64,000 nt of DNA from CBDCFL01 sp965216135 (GTDB lineage Bacteria > Pseudomonadota > Alphaproteobacteria > Rhodobacterales > Rhodobacteraceae). The stretch's first letter is position 1, and each line of letters begins with the position of its first letter. The translations under genes were made by a program, and so were the position numbers. Location: the NCBI GenBank assembly GCA_965216135.1, contig CBDCFL010000015.1, forward strand, positions 53,102-117,101, given 5' to 3'. The notes under the pieces are model-generated. The model searched no databases, was not told the DNA's origin, and saw only the letters and a list, made by a program, of their open reading frames with translations. Shown piece by piece: positions 35,824-44,140 of this stretch.

Positions 35824-36243
35824 TCATTTCGCCCTGATCAGTTGACCCGCCAATGTTCCGTTTGCAATTTCTGTGCGTCCAAGGGTGCAAAATGATTGCT
35901 CATTGTCACGCTCGACACCATTTTTGGCCAGATAGGTCTCAGCCGCAGATTGCATGCGATCCTGTTCAGATTTGTCACTTATGAAAATGTCAATTTCGGC
36001 CTCGGTATAATCGTGATTAAGCGCGTAATTCTTCAACTGCCACGCCTTGATCAGCGCGGTCCACCGGCGCGGCACGATCGTGTCGCATTGATCGGCAATC
36101 ATCGCGGCAATCGCGGCGGACAAAAGCGAGCCGTTTATGTGCGGTTCCTGGTTCAACGCAACGCGGGCCTGGGCAACGGCGGGCAAGGCGATGGCCGACA
36201 ATGTCAGCGCGCCGGCGAATGTTAGGATCGGAAGATTAGGCAT
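35824..36243 (-). CDS. DUF5333 family secreted protein
   Basis: A 139-residue protein with a Sec signal peptide (cleavage after ...ALPAVAQA) and a helical mature part ending CTLGRTEIANGTLAGQLIRAK. The overall pattern (IADQCDTI, YTEAEIDIFISDKSEQDRM, AETYLAKNGV, FCTLGRTEI) matches DUF5333, a Rhodobacterales family of unknown function found beside nuo genes. Two cysteines remain after cleavage. The ATG at 36243 follows AGGAG. Its start overlaps the 54-codon gene upstream by 8 bases. Confidence 0.75.
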   Translation of the reverse strand: MPNLPILTFAGALTLSAIALPAVAQARVALNQEPHINGSLLSAAIAAMIADQCDTIVPRRWTALIKAWQLKNYALNHDYTEAEIDIFISDKSEQDRMQSAAETYLAKNGVERDNEQSFCTLGRTEIANGTLAGQLIRAK

Positions 36244-36400
36244 GGGCTCGGCTCCTGTGGCCCGTGTCAGCACGGTGCCAATTGAGATCATGGGCCGCTG
36301 ACGCGGGCCCGTTATCGCCCAGCATTTTCAGGCGCTTATACGCCTCTTGCACGTGGCCCGGGATGAGATCGGGCGCGTTATGTGTGGCAACCGGCGTCAT
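36236..36400 (-). CDS. short coupled open frame (54 aa), function unknown
   Basis: The frame MTPVATHNAPDLIPGHVQEA...HRSRAHA starts with an ATG that overlaps the upstream gene's stop as ATGA and ends 8 bases inside the next start. Such a fit on both sides argues that it is translated. It has no signal peptide, no membrane helix and no domain I recognise. It could be a degraded remnant of a longer gene instead. Confidence 0.45.
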   Translation of the reverse strand: MTPVATHNAPDLIPGHVQEAYKRLKMLGDNGPASAAHDLNWHRADTGHRSRAHA

Positions 36401-36795
36401 TCGATCCGCACCAGTGCGGCAAGGTCGCCGTCTTCTGCCGCCTCGGCCCGGATCGCGTCGCAAAGCGCTGCATCCCCCTCGGTGGCCACGCCGTGTTTTT
36501 CGCGTAAAGCGGCCGAGCGCGCCTCGATCCGTGCCTCGGCCTCTTCTGTTCCAAGATATTCCACCGCCGCCACCGGATCAGCGCCGAGTTTCTTGACGCT
36601 GGTCAGCATCTTCAACATCGCACTCTGGACGCGAAACTTGCGAACGCTGATGCCGTCGCATTGTTGATCGGCGGTATTGGCCATCGTCACCCGCATCAAC
36701 GCATCCATCGCCTCTTCAGGGAAGACGACATCCTCGGCTGCGACCGCAGAGGCGGCGCACAGACCTATCGCACATATGTGTCCGAAGATTTTCAT
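36397..36795 (-). CDS. small secreted protein, DUF5333-like
   Basis: A 132-residue protein with a signal peptide (MKIFGHICAIGLCAASAVAA) and a charged helical mature part. Two cysteines remain after cleavage (DQQCDGIS, ALCDAIRAEA), spaced as in the neighbouring DUF5333 protein, to which it looks distantly related (C-x2-I near the N-terminus; C near the C-terminus). No catalytic motif visible. It overlaps the next short frame through ATGA. Confidence 0.6.
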   Translation of the reverse strand: MKIFGHICAIGLCAASAVAAEDVVFPEEAMDALMRVTMANTADQQCDGISVRKFRVQSAMLKMLTSVKKLGADPVAAVEYLGTEEAEARIEARSAALREKHGVATEGDAALCDAIRAEAAEDGDLAALVRIE

Positions 36796-36814
36796 CCGGC
36801 CAAAGGCTCCATCC

Positions 36815-37231
36815 TCAAAACACCGCGACCAAGGTCATGATCGCTAGTGCGTAAACAACCAGCGACGTCAGGATCATGAACCCGGTGCGGATGCCGCCAT
36901 AGGGTTTGCCGATACCGCGCAGATACACAAAGGCCGCGCAGATGCGAAACGCCAGTGCGGCCGTTGTCAGCGCATTGACCCATGCTGCGCTAACGCCCGC
37001 CAGGATCGCCGCCACCACCACCAGACCCAGAAACGCCAGCACTTCGACGGTGTTCATGTACGCACGGTCGAGCCGGTAGGATGGATTGGAATAATCCTGA
37101 TCGGGCGCGGTGCCGGGCGTCAGCTCCAGACTGCCTTTTCTGATGCCCGTAAGCGCGTTAAGGATCTGTGCGATGACCGCATAGATGACGATCGCGGCGA
37201 TGGCCCAGCGGTAATCCGCGAATTGTTCCAT
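36815..37231 (-). CDS. MAPEG family membrane protein in the nuo operon
   Basis: A 138-residue protein with about four membrane helices. The conserved stretch YRLDRAYMNTVEVLAFLGLVVVAAILAGVS and the third-helix FRICAAFVYLRGIGKPYGGIRTG fit MAPEG. I chose the ATG at 37231 (MEQFADYRW), where the first helix begins, rather than upstream starts that would add an arginine-rich non-homologous leader. Not similar by eye to the MAPEG protein at 18486 beyond the family pattern. Confidence 0.75.
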   Translation of the reverse strand: MEQFADYRWAIAAIVIYAVIAQILNALTGIRKGSLELTPGTAPDQDYSNPSYRLDRAYMNTVEVLAFLGLVVVAAILAGVSAAWVNALTTAALAFRICAAFVYLRGIGKPYGGIRTGFMILTSLVVYALAIMTLVAVF

Positions 37232-37245
37232 GACTTTCCTCTCCC

Positions 37246-37743
37246 TTACTCTGCCGCTGTCGCATTGCAGTTTCTTGTCCGCCACAATTGCGCATCCTTC
37301 AGGTGAGCCCAACCGAATGCATGGTCGCTGCCGCCGTGGGCGCATAGGTGCTGCAGCCGCTGCATCGCCTCGTCGAGGGTTGGCCGGTGGTCCTTGGGCA
37401 CCCACCACATGACCAGATGTTGGTCGCCCGACATTTCGAACCACTCAGCGCGGCGCTCGTAGAACTGGCGGTGAACTGTGTTCCAGACGAAGTGTTCGAG
37501 CGATGCGACATCCTTCCAGACGGTCAGGTTGGCGATCATTTGAGGATCGTCGCCAAGGTTATTTGCGGTATTGCCGGTGCCCGGATCGCCAGAGCCTTCC
37601 ATCATCCAGACAAAGCCGGGGCTGCGTTTGCCCAGGCCGTTGATATGGTCGAGCGCACCCATGAATTCCGCCACGCGCGGATCATCCGTCGGCGCGATCA
37701 GGCGGGCGATGTTGAGTTGGGCGAGGTGGTGCGTGGTCTGCAT
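37246..37743 (-). CDS. DUF3291 domain-containing protein
   Basis: A 165-residue protein built on the DUF3291 ferredoxin-like alpha/beta barrel (HHLAQLNIARLIAPTDDPRVAEFMGALDHINGLGKRSPGFVWMM, LTVWKDVASLEHFVW, EWFEMSGDQHLVMWWVPKDHRPTLDEAMQRLQHL). Related folds act as monooxygenases or chlorite-dismutase-like proteins, but no catalytic role is known for DUF3291. Starts 3 bases before nuoF in the transcript order F, DUF3291. Confidence 0.75.
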   Translation of the reverse strand: MQTTHHLAQLNIARLIAPTDDPRVAEFMGALDHINGLGKRSPGFVWMMEGSGDPGTGNTANNLGDDPQMIANLTVWKDVASLEHFVWNTVHRQFYERRAEWFEMSGDQHLVMWWVPKDHRPTLDEAMQRLQHLCAHGGSDHAFGWAHLKDAQLWRTRNCNATAAE

Positions 37744-37745
37744 GT

Positions 37746-39041
37746 TTATTCCGCCGCCACCGCCGTCACCCGGCCCGTCCGCTTGGCCTTGATCCGGTCC
37801 TCGATCTCGTCGCGGAAGTTGCGGATCAACCCCTGGATTGGCCAGGCCGCCGCATCGCCCAAAGCGCAGATGGTGTGGCCTTCGACCTGTTTGGTCACGT
37901 CCAGCAGCATGTCGATCTCTTCAACCTCCGCCTCGCCGGTCACCAGCCGCTCCATCACCCGCATCATCCAGCCGGTGCCTTCGCGGCACGGCGTGCATTG
38001 GCCACAGCTTTCGTGTTTGTAGAACTTCGCCAGCCGCCAGATCGCCTTGATGATGTCGGTGGAGTTATCCATCACGATCACCGCCGCAGTGCCCAGAGAC
38101 GAACCCACATCGCGCAGGGCGTCGAAATCCATCACCGCGGCGCGCATGTTTTCGCCGCGCACACAGGGCACGGACGAGCCGCCGGGGATCACGGCTTTGA
38201 GGTTATCCCAGCCGCCGCGAATGCCGCCACAATGGGTTTCGATCAGCTCTTCAAAGCTGATCGACATAGCGTCTTCGACAACGCAGGGGTTGTTCACATG
38301 GCCACTGATCGCATAAATTTTTGTGCCCGCGTTGTTGGGCCGTCCGAACGAGGCGAACCATTCCGGCCCGCGCCGCAGAATGGTCGGCACCACGGCGATG
38401 CTCTCGACATTATTCACCGTTGTCGGGCACCCATAGAGCCCCGCACCGGCTGGAAACGGCGGTTTCATCCGCGGCATGCCCTTTTTGCCCTCAAGGCTTT
38501 CCAGAAGTGCTGTTTCCTCACCGCAGATGTAGGCGCCGGCGCCGTGGTGCAGGAAGCAGTCGAAATCCCAGCCCGAACCAGCGGCGTTTTTGCCCAGCAA
38601 ACCGGCATCATAGCATTCGTCGATGGCGGCCTGCAGCGCTTCGCGTTCGCGAATATATTCGCCGCGCAGGTAGATATAGCAGGTGTGCGCGTTCATCGCT
38701 GATGAGGCGATCAGGCAGCCCTCGATCAGGGTGTGCGGATCGTGGCGCATGATCTCGCGGTCTTTGCAGGTGCCCGGTTCGCTCTCGTCGGCGTTGACCA
38801 CCAGATAGGCCGGTCGTCCGTCGCTTTCCTTGGGCGTGAACGACCATTTCAGACCGGTCGGAAAGCCCGCCCCGCCGCGACCGCGCAAACCGGACGCCTT
38901 GGTCTGATCAATAATCCAAGTGCGGCCTTTCTGGATAATCCGCCCCGTGCCGTCCCAATGACCACGCGCGCGCGCTCCGGCCAATGTCCGGTCGTGCATC
39001 CCGTAAATGTTGGTAAAAATCCGGTCCTGATCCTTGAGCAT
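37746..39041 (-). CDS. nuoF: NADH-quinone oxidoreductase subunit F
   Basis: A 431-residue NADH-binding subunit with FMN and 4Fe-4S cluster N3. FMN/NADH loop GLRGRGGAGFPTGLKW, NADESEPGTCKDR, AYICGEETALLESLEG and cluster ligands ESCGQCTPCREGTGWM plus the distal HTICALGDAAAWP are all present. Length is standard for alphaproteobacteria. It accepts hydride from NADH and passes electrons to NuoE and NuoG. Confidence 0.96.
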   Translation of the reverse strand: MLKDQDRIFTNIYGMHDRTLAGARARGHWDGTGRIIQKGRTWIIDQTKASGLRGRGGAGFPTGLKWSFTPKESDGRPAYLVVNADESEPGTCKDREIMRHDPHTLIEGCLIASSAMNAHTCYIYLRGEYIREREALQAAIDECYDAGLLGKNAAGSGWDFDCFLHHGAGAYICGEETALLESLEGKKGMPRMKPPFPAGAGLYGCPTTVNNVESIAVVPTILRRGPEWFASFGRPNNAGTKIYAISGHVNNPCVVEDAMSISFEELIETHCGGIRGGWDNLKAVIPGGSSVPCVRGENMRAAVMDFDALRDVGSSLGTAAVIVMDNSTDIIKAIWRLAKFYKHESCGQCTPCREGTGWMMRVMERLVTGEAEVEEIDMLLDVTKQVEGHTICALGDAAAWPIQGLIRNFRDEIEDRIKAKRTGRVTAVAAE

Positions 39042-39052
39042 GTCTGCCCTTC

Positions 39053-39280
39053 CTATTGGTCTTGGCGGCGCGCACGCCAGATGCGCAGAGCAACTGTAAA
39101 GGCCCAGACAAAGGCCGCCAAAGCCGCAAAATCAATCGCGAAAGCATAGCGCCCCGCCAGACCGAGCTTTGGGCCCATGACCTGGGCGGCAAGCCAGATC
39201 AGCATCGCGCAGGCAACCACAAGCGCGGCAGATCGACCTTGATGGGCTTGGGCCCTGGAATTGTCTGGCTCAATGCGCAT
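39053..39280 (-). CDS. DUF5337 family small membrane protein
   Basis: A 75-residue protein with two predicted helices (SAALVVACAMLIWLAAQVMG and YAFAIDFAALAAFVWAFTVALRIWRARR). It matches DUF5337, a Rhodobacterales family found next to nuoF. Function unknown; a small assembly or stabilising subunit of complex I is a guess. Confidence 0.7.
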   Translation of the reverse strand: MRIEPDNSRAQAHQGRSAALVVACAMLIWLAAQVMGPKLGLAGRYAFAIDFAALAAFVWAFTVALRIWRARRQDQ

Positions 39281-39282
39281 GG

Positions 39283-39990
39283 CTAATAAACATCGCCATC
39301 ATCAACCTTGCGCGAAAACTCTGTTTCCCCTCCTTCGGCCAGCACCTTGGCCTGTTCAACCCAATTGTCCCGGCTCACGCGGCCTATTAAGCCTTCCGGG
39401 TTTTCATCAACCCAGGCCACTTCCCCTGCTTTCCAGCCGGCAATCTGCTCAAAGTGAAAAAAGCCCATCGAATGGAGTTTTTCCTCCAGCTTCAGACCCA
39501 CACCCTTGATCTTTTTCAGATCGTCGGTGTTCCCGTCCAGCCGCTCTGTCATCGAATAAGGTTTTTGGAAATCGCCGACGTTTTTCGCCTTTAGTCGGTG
39601 ACCGGCGTCCCCCATGAAGGACGATGCGCGCATCTGCTGTTTTTGTCTGGCGGAAGATGCATTCCTGTTGATCGCCTTGGGTTCGGCGGGTGTCTCGGCG
39701 GGTGTCTCGGCAGGTGTCTCAGCAACCGTCTCTTCTGGTGAGTCAGGCTCCACATCCGGCTCAACACTTGCCTCCGAATCTGCGGGCGGTGCAGCGGCGG
39801 TCTCGGCTTCGTCTTGCGAGGGGCGATAAAAAGCGATCCAGACCAATATCGCCACAAGGATGGCAATCAGGAGTGAAAGGATCAAAGCCGGCCAGAACGT
39901 GTAATTCGTCACCAGGATGAAAATCGCAAATGCCAAAGTGCCGGCACCGCCGGCGGCTATCCAAATGATATTGCTGTCGTTTTTGTCCAT
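39283..39990 (-). CDS. membrane-anchored protein with a C-terminal domain shared with NuoE
   Basis: A 235-residue protein with two N-terminal membrane helices (IIWIAAGGAGTLAFAIFILV, FWPALILSLLIAILVAILVW), an acidic low-complexity linker with three ETPA repeats (12-bp DNA repeat at ~39683-39719), and a ~70-residue C-terminal domain. That domain (DDLKKIKGVGLKLEEKLHSMG to RVSRDNWVEQAKVLAEGG) is about 60% identical by eye to the C-terminus of the adjacent NuoE. It resembles a helix-hairpin-helix fold seen in some DNA-binding proteins but is evidently used here for something tied to complex I. I preferred ATG 39990; an in-frame GTG lies at 40002. Confidence 0.75.
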   Translation of the reverse strand: MDKNDSNIIWIAAGGAGTLAFAIFILVTNYTFWPALILSLLIAILVAILVWIAFYRPSQDEAETAAAPPADSEASVEPDVEPDSPEETVAETPAETPAETPAEPKAINRNASSARQKQQMRASSFMGDAGHRLKAKNVGDFQKPYSMTERLDGNTDDLKKIKGVGLKLEEKLHSMGFFHFEQIAGWKAGEVAWVDENPEGLIGRVSRDNWVEQAKVLAEGGETEFSRKVDDGDVY

Positions 39991-40044
39991 GTCATGCACC
40001 ACTCATCTTTGTCGTCCATACCGCCAAGCCCGCTCTGCCCGCAG

Positions 40045-41076
40045 TTAGTATTTCGCCCTTTTGGAGAACTCAGTTTGTCCTCCGCTGGCCAGAATTTTAG
40101 CCTGATCGACCCAGTTGTCGCGGCTGACGCGCCCTTTGAAACCAACAAGCTCATTATCCGCCCAATTAACTTCCTCCGGTCCCCAGGTTGCTATCTGGTC
40201 ATAATGGAAAATCCCGATGTTATTCAAAAGCATCTCAAGTTTCGGGCCGATGCCTTTGATTTTTTTCAGATCATCCTTGCCGGTCTCACGCGCTGATGTC
40301 AGCGCCTGCGGCTTGCCTGGTTTGCCCTGAGCGGCGGGCGGTGGTGCGGGCTGGGCTTTGTGATCTAGGCGGTCCTGCCACGGTGTCACCAGCGGCACTT
40401 CACTGCCATCGATCCGCTTCACGCTGTCGCCCAGGTCGGTGGCAAGCTGGGCGCTGGCATTATACTGGGTTCGCCCGCTTTCATGCTCGCCAAGGCTGGT
40501 CAGGCCGGCCAGCGGCTCGGACGCATAACGCCCGTTCTGCGGGCCCGGCACCGGCACCCGGCCTTGCGCCAGTTCCCTGATGATCTCGCCCAGCCGATCG
40601 GTGGTCAGGTCTTCGTAATAATCCTTGCCGATCTGGGCCATCGGCGCATTGGAACAGGCGCCCAGGCATTCCACCTCTTCCCAGCTGAACTTGCCGTCGG
40701 ACGACAGCTCATGCGGGTTCGGCGCAATCTTATCCTGGCACACGCCGATTAGATCTTCGGCCCCGCAGATCATGCAGCTGGTCATGCCACAAACTTGAAT
40801 ATGTGCTATAGACCCAACGGGTTGCAGTTGGAACATAAAGTAAAACGTCGCAACTTCGAGCGACCGGATATGGGGCAGCCCCAGCATATCGGCCATATGC
40901 TCGATCGCGGCGCGCGACAACCACCCCTCCTGCTCCTGCGCGCGCCACAACAGCGGGATGATGGCGCTGGCCTGACGGCCTTCGGGAAATTTGGTGATCT
41001 GCACTTCTGCCCAGGCCTGATTGGCAGGCGTGAAGGCGAAGGCGTCGGGCTGATTGTGATAGAGACGCCGCAGCAT
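40045..41076 (-). CDS. nuoE: NADH-quinone oxidoreductase subunit E with C-terminal extension
   Basis: A 343-residue NuoE; the usual subunit is ~160-240 residues. The thioredoxin-like 2Fe-2S domain is N-terminal (VCGMTSCMICGAEDL and ECLGACSNAPMAQI supply the cluster N1a cysteines). A Pro/Ala-rich linker (~235-270) leads to a helix-hairpin-helix-like domain (DDLKKIKGIGPKLEMLL to RVSRDNWVDQAKILASGG). The ATG at 41076 overlaps the upstream stop as TGATG. The extension is typical of Rhodobacterales; its role is unknown. Confidence 0.93.
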   Translation of the reverse strand: MLRRLYHNQPDAFAFTPANQAWAEVQITKFPEGRQASAIIPLLWRAQEQEGWLSRAAIEHMADMLGLPHIRSLEVATFYFMFQLQPVGSIAHIQVCGMTSCMICGAEDLIGVCQDKIAPNPHELSSDGKFSWEEVECLGACSNAPMAQIGKDYYEDLTTDRLGEIIRELAQGRVPVPGPQNGRYASEPLAGLTSLGEHESGRTQYNASAQLATDLGDSVKRIDGSEVPLVTPWQDRLDHKAQPAPPPAAQGKPGKPQALTSARETGKDDLKKIKGIGPKLEMLLNNIGIFHYDQIATWGPEEVNWADNELVGFKGRVSRDNWVDQAKILASGGQTEFSKRAKY

Positions 41077-41420
41077 CAGGCGCATCCTCTAAAGTTGGAA
41101 ATCGCTATGGTTTGGTCGGTCGCCTCGGGGTGCAAATCGCCGGATGTGAACAGCCGCTCCAGCGCCCCCATCACCCGGCGCTGGCGGATGAATTTGGTGA
41201 CACCGACGTCGCTTGCCATCTCATCGGGCGTCGGGATGATCCCGTCGTCGCGCATCCGCGCGTCGATCTGGGCGAAACTCATGGTGCAGTCATTTTCAAC
41301 GAATATCAGCTCCACATAGGCCTCTGCCGCCGACGCATCCTCGATCTTGACTGAGTTCGCGGCCATAGCCGCCGTGCCCAGCAATACAAAAGCGGCGAAT
41401 ATCAACGCAAACACGCTCAC
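41076..41420 (-). CDS. small secreted protein between nuoD and nuoE, function unknown
   Basis: A 114-residue protein with a signal peptide (MSVFALIFAAFVLLGTAAMA) and a short helical mature part with two cysteines (ENDCTMSF and the C-terminal FRGCA). The start overlaps the nuoD stop as ATGA and the stop overlaps nuoE (TGATG), so it is translated as part of the operon. No domain recognised. Confidence 0.7.
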   Translation of the reverse strand: MSVFALIFAAFVLLGTAAMAANSVKIEDASAAEAYVELIFVENDCTMSFAQIDARMRDDGIIPTPDEMASDVGVTKFIRQRRVMGALERLFTSGDLHPEATDQTIAISNFRGCA

Positions 41421-42628
41421 CGATCAATCTCCCCGAAAACAACGTCCATCGTGCCGATGATCGCTGCCACGTCCGCCAGAAGATGCCCGCTGGCGATGTA
41501 ATCCATTGCCTGCAGATGCAAAAACCCCGGCGCGCGCAGTTTGGCGCGATATGGCATGTTAGACCCATCGGCGACCAGGTAGACGCCAAACTCGCCCTTG
41601 GGTGCCTCAACGGCGGCATAAACCTCGCCTTTGGGCACTCGAAATCCTTCGGTATAGAGTTTGAAATGATGGATCAGCGCCTCCATCGACGATTTCATCT
41701 CGGCGCGGCTGGGCGGTGTGATCTTGCCGCGCGACAGCACGTCGCCGGGTGTTTCCCGCAGTTTGACAATCGACTGGCGGATAATCTTGACGCTCTCGCG
41801 GATTTCCGCCATCCGGCAAAGATACCGGTCATAGCAATCGCCGTTCTTGCCGATGGGGATCTGAAAGTCGAATTCATCATAGCATTCGTAAGGCTGCGAC
41901 CGGCGCAGATCCCAGGCCAGCCCCGAACCGCGCACCATCACCCCCGAAAAGCTCCAATCCAGAACGTCCTGTTCACTGACCACGCCAATATCGACATTGC
42001 GCTGTTTGAAAATGCGGTTTTCGGTCAAAAGCCCGTCAATATCGTCGAGCTTGGCGGGAAACTCGATGGCCCATTCCTCAATGTCGTCGATCAGCTGGTC
42101 GGTCAGATCCTGATGCACACCGCCGGGGCGAAAATACGCGGCGTGCAGGCGGGCACCAGACGCGCGTTCATAAAACACCATCAGCTTTTCACGCTCTTCA
42201 AAGCCCCAAAGTGGCGGCGTCAGCGCGCCGACGTCCATGGCCTGCGTGGTTACGTTCAGCAGGTGGCTCAGCACCCGCCCAATCTCAGAATACAGCACCC
42301 GGATCAGCGACGCGCGGCGGGGAATTTCGGTGCCGGTCAATCGCTCAATCGCCAGGCACCAGGCATGTTCCTGGTTCATCGGTGCAACATAATCCAGCCG
42401 GTCGAAATACGGCAGGTTCTGCAAATAGGTGCGGCTTTCCATCAGCTTTTCGGTGCCACGATGCAAAAGCCCGATATGGGGGTCGCAGCGCTCGACAACC
42501 TCGCCGTCCAGTTCAAGAATCAGCCGTAAAACGCCATGAGCGGCCGGATGCTGGGGGCCGAAATTGATGTTGAAGTTGCGAATTTTCTGTTCGCCCGTCA
42601 CTTCGTCGTCAAACTTCCCGTCCATCAT
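41417..42628 (-). CDS. nuoD: NADH-quinone oxidoreductase subunit D
   Basis: A 403-residue 49-kDa subunit forming the quinone pocket with NuoB. Conserved features: FGPQHPAAHGVLRLILELDGE (quinone-contacting His), HIGLLHRGTEKLME, YVAPMNQEHAW and the C-terminal GTMDVVFGEIDR. The ATG at 42628 follows an AGGGGG box by 6 bases. The same start region overlaps the restored stop of the sulfotransferase gene upstream. Confidence 0.96.
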   Translation of the reverse strand: MMDGKFDDEVTGEQKIRNFNINFGPQHPAAHGVLRLILELDGEVVERCDPHIGLLHRGTEKLMESRTYLQNLPYFDRLDYVAPMNQEHAWCLAIERLTGTEIPRRASLIRVLYSEIGRVLSHLLNVTTQAMDVGALTPPLWGFEEREKLMVFYERASGARLHAAYFRPGGVHQDLTDQLIDDIEEWAIEFPAKLDDIDGLLTENRIFKQRNVDIGVVSEQDVLDWSFSGVMVRGSGLAWDLRRSQPYECYDEFDFQIPIGKNGDCYDRYLCRMAEIRESVKIIRQSIVKLRETPGDVLSRGKITPPSRAEMKSSMEALIHHFKLYTEGFRVPKGEVYAAVEAPKGEFGVYLVADGSNMPYRAKLRAPGFLHLQAMDYIASGHLLADVAAIIGTMDVVFGEIDR

Positions 42629-43511
42629 CTCAGACCCCCTTGAGTGGCCGGCAGCCATGGCTCGGGCAGTGAGCCAAAGATTTCATTGGCGAAATCGTAT
42701 TGCGGGCGCAGCCAGGCGCGCGCCGCGGCGTGTCTGGCGTCATTGCCAGGACCGGGCCAACATGAACGAGCCTAGATATATCGGGCTCATGCATCCGCAG
42801 TCCGAGGAATTGGCATATCTTGGCAATCCCCGAAGTGCTCAGCATTTCCTCGTAAAACATGATAAACAGCTTGCCCGGCTTGATCGCCTCGCCAAGCCGC
42901 AGCAGGATGGCGCGATAATCGCTGCGCGCGGCGATATGGGGCTCATCGCCTGCGATTGTGCGCTTTAGGATATGCGCGGCGCGACCCGGATCAACCGATC
43001 CCGGCCCGCCACGGCGGCGCGCAATCATCCTGATATGCGACCACAGGCGGGCCACCGGGTCGCGCAGAAAATAGGTGAACCTCACGTCACCGCTCAGATC
43101 ACCCATGTCACGCAAGGTGTTAACAGGCAGCAACCCATAGGCCGGGGTGAAATCCGCAATCAAGTGCTGATTGGTTGCGCGCCCGAAATTGAGGTAATCA
43201 AGATAAGCCTGTCGGTCCGCGGCGCCGCTTTTGATCACGTCCAGCCAATTATCGAGATCGCCGATCATCTGACCCAGCGCCAGCGCCTTGCCTGTCGAAG
43301 CGCCGTCAAGTTGGGCTTCGATTTCACTTTTCTGGCGTTCAAAATTGGCTGTCCAGTTTGCAAAGCGTTCCGCCTCGATCATGTCGAAATAATGCAATTC
43401 CTTGATGCTGCGGACATGCGCCTCGGGATGCCCCGACAGATAGCGATGAAACCAGCTGGTTCCGGATTTGGTCGCCCCTGCGCAAAACATCAATATCGCC
43501 TCATTTGTCAT
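42625..43511 (-). pseudogene. PAPS-dependent sulfotransferase, -1 frameshift near the C-terminus, inside the nuo operon
   Basis: A ~295-residue P-loop sulfotransferase: FCAGATKSGTSWFHRYLSGHP is the 5'-phosphosulfate loop and VRFTYFLRDPVARLWSHIRM the 3'-phosphate motif. The present frame ends at 42630 with an unnatural tail. One frame over, after ~42730, the tail reads AWLRPQYDFANEIFGSLPEPWLPATQGGLR and stops overlapping nuoD (ATGA), which looks authentic. One base is missing near 42730. The target molecule is unknown. Its place between nuoC and nuoD is unusual. Confidence 0.8.
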
Positions 43512-43528
43512 CTCAGATGGCAGGCTTT

Positions 43529-44137
43529 CTACTTCTCTGCACCGGCCTTGTCGTCGCCGGGCATGATGTATTGTGCACCCTCCCAGGGCGACATAAAATC
43601 AAACTGCCGGTATTCCTGCACCAGACTTACCGGCTCATATATGACCCGCTTTTGCGCTTCGTCATAACGCACTTCGCTATAGCCGGTTGTCGGAAAGTCC
43701 TTGCGCAGCGGATAGCCGCGGAACCCATAATCGGTCAATATCCGGCGCAGGTCAGGATGGCCGGAAAAGATGATGCCGAACATGTCGAAAACTTCGCGTT
43801 CAAACCAATTGGCTGCGGGGTGGATGCTGGTGATCGACGGCACAATCTCGTCTTCGCGCACCGCCGCACGCACCCGGATGCGGTGGTTCTGATACATCGA
43901 CAAAAAGTGGTAGACGATGTCAAAACGCGCTTCGCGCCCGGGATAATCAACCGCAGTAATATCGACCAAAGTGCTGTATCCGCAGGCCGCATCGCTGCGC
44001 AGAAATTCGATCAGAGACTGCAAGGCCGCAAGCGGGACCGTCACGCTTAATTCGCCTAAGGTCACGTCCCAGCCGAGCACGCAATCGGGCCGCTTGGCCT
44101 CGATCCGTGCGCCGAGTTCCTGCAGGGCTTCGCTCAT
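43529..44137 (-). CDS. nuoC: NADH-quinone oxidoreductase subunit C
   Basis: A 202-residue 30-kDa subunit, not fused to NuoD. Diagnostic blocks are VDITAVDYPGREARFDIVYHFLSM, VPSITSIHPAANWFEREVFDMFGI and GHPDLRRILTDYGFRGYPLRKDFP. The ATG at 44137 lies 6 bases after a GAGG box made by the nuoB stop region. The next gene downstream is the sulfotransferase, 17 bases away. Confidence 0.95.
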   Translation of the reverse strand: MSEALQELGARIEAKRPDCVLGWDVTLGELSVTVPLAALQSLIEFLRSDAACGYSTLVDITAVDYPGREARFDIVYHFLSMYQNHRIRVRAAVREDEIVPSITSIHPAANWFEREVFDMFGIIFSGHPDLRRILTDYGFRGYPLRKDFPTTGYSEVRYDEAQKRVIYEPVSLVQEYRQFDFMSPWEGAQYIMPGDDKAGAEK

Positions 44138-44140
44138 CAC

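Noticed and set aside
36815..37444. Longer form of the MAPEG protein starting at 37444
   Set aside because: The added N-terminus is arginine-rich, lacks homology and overlaps the DUF3291 gene; ATG 37231 fits the family start.
39683..39719. 12-bp tandem repeat considered as a regulatory array
   Set aside because: It is inside a coding region and simply encodes three ETPA units of a linker.
41483..42529. 348-codon plus-strand open frame
   Set aside because: Antisense to nuoD, same shadow-frame character.
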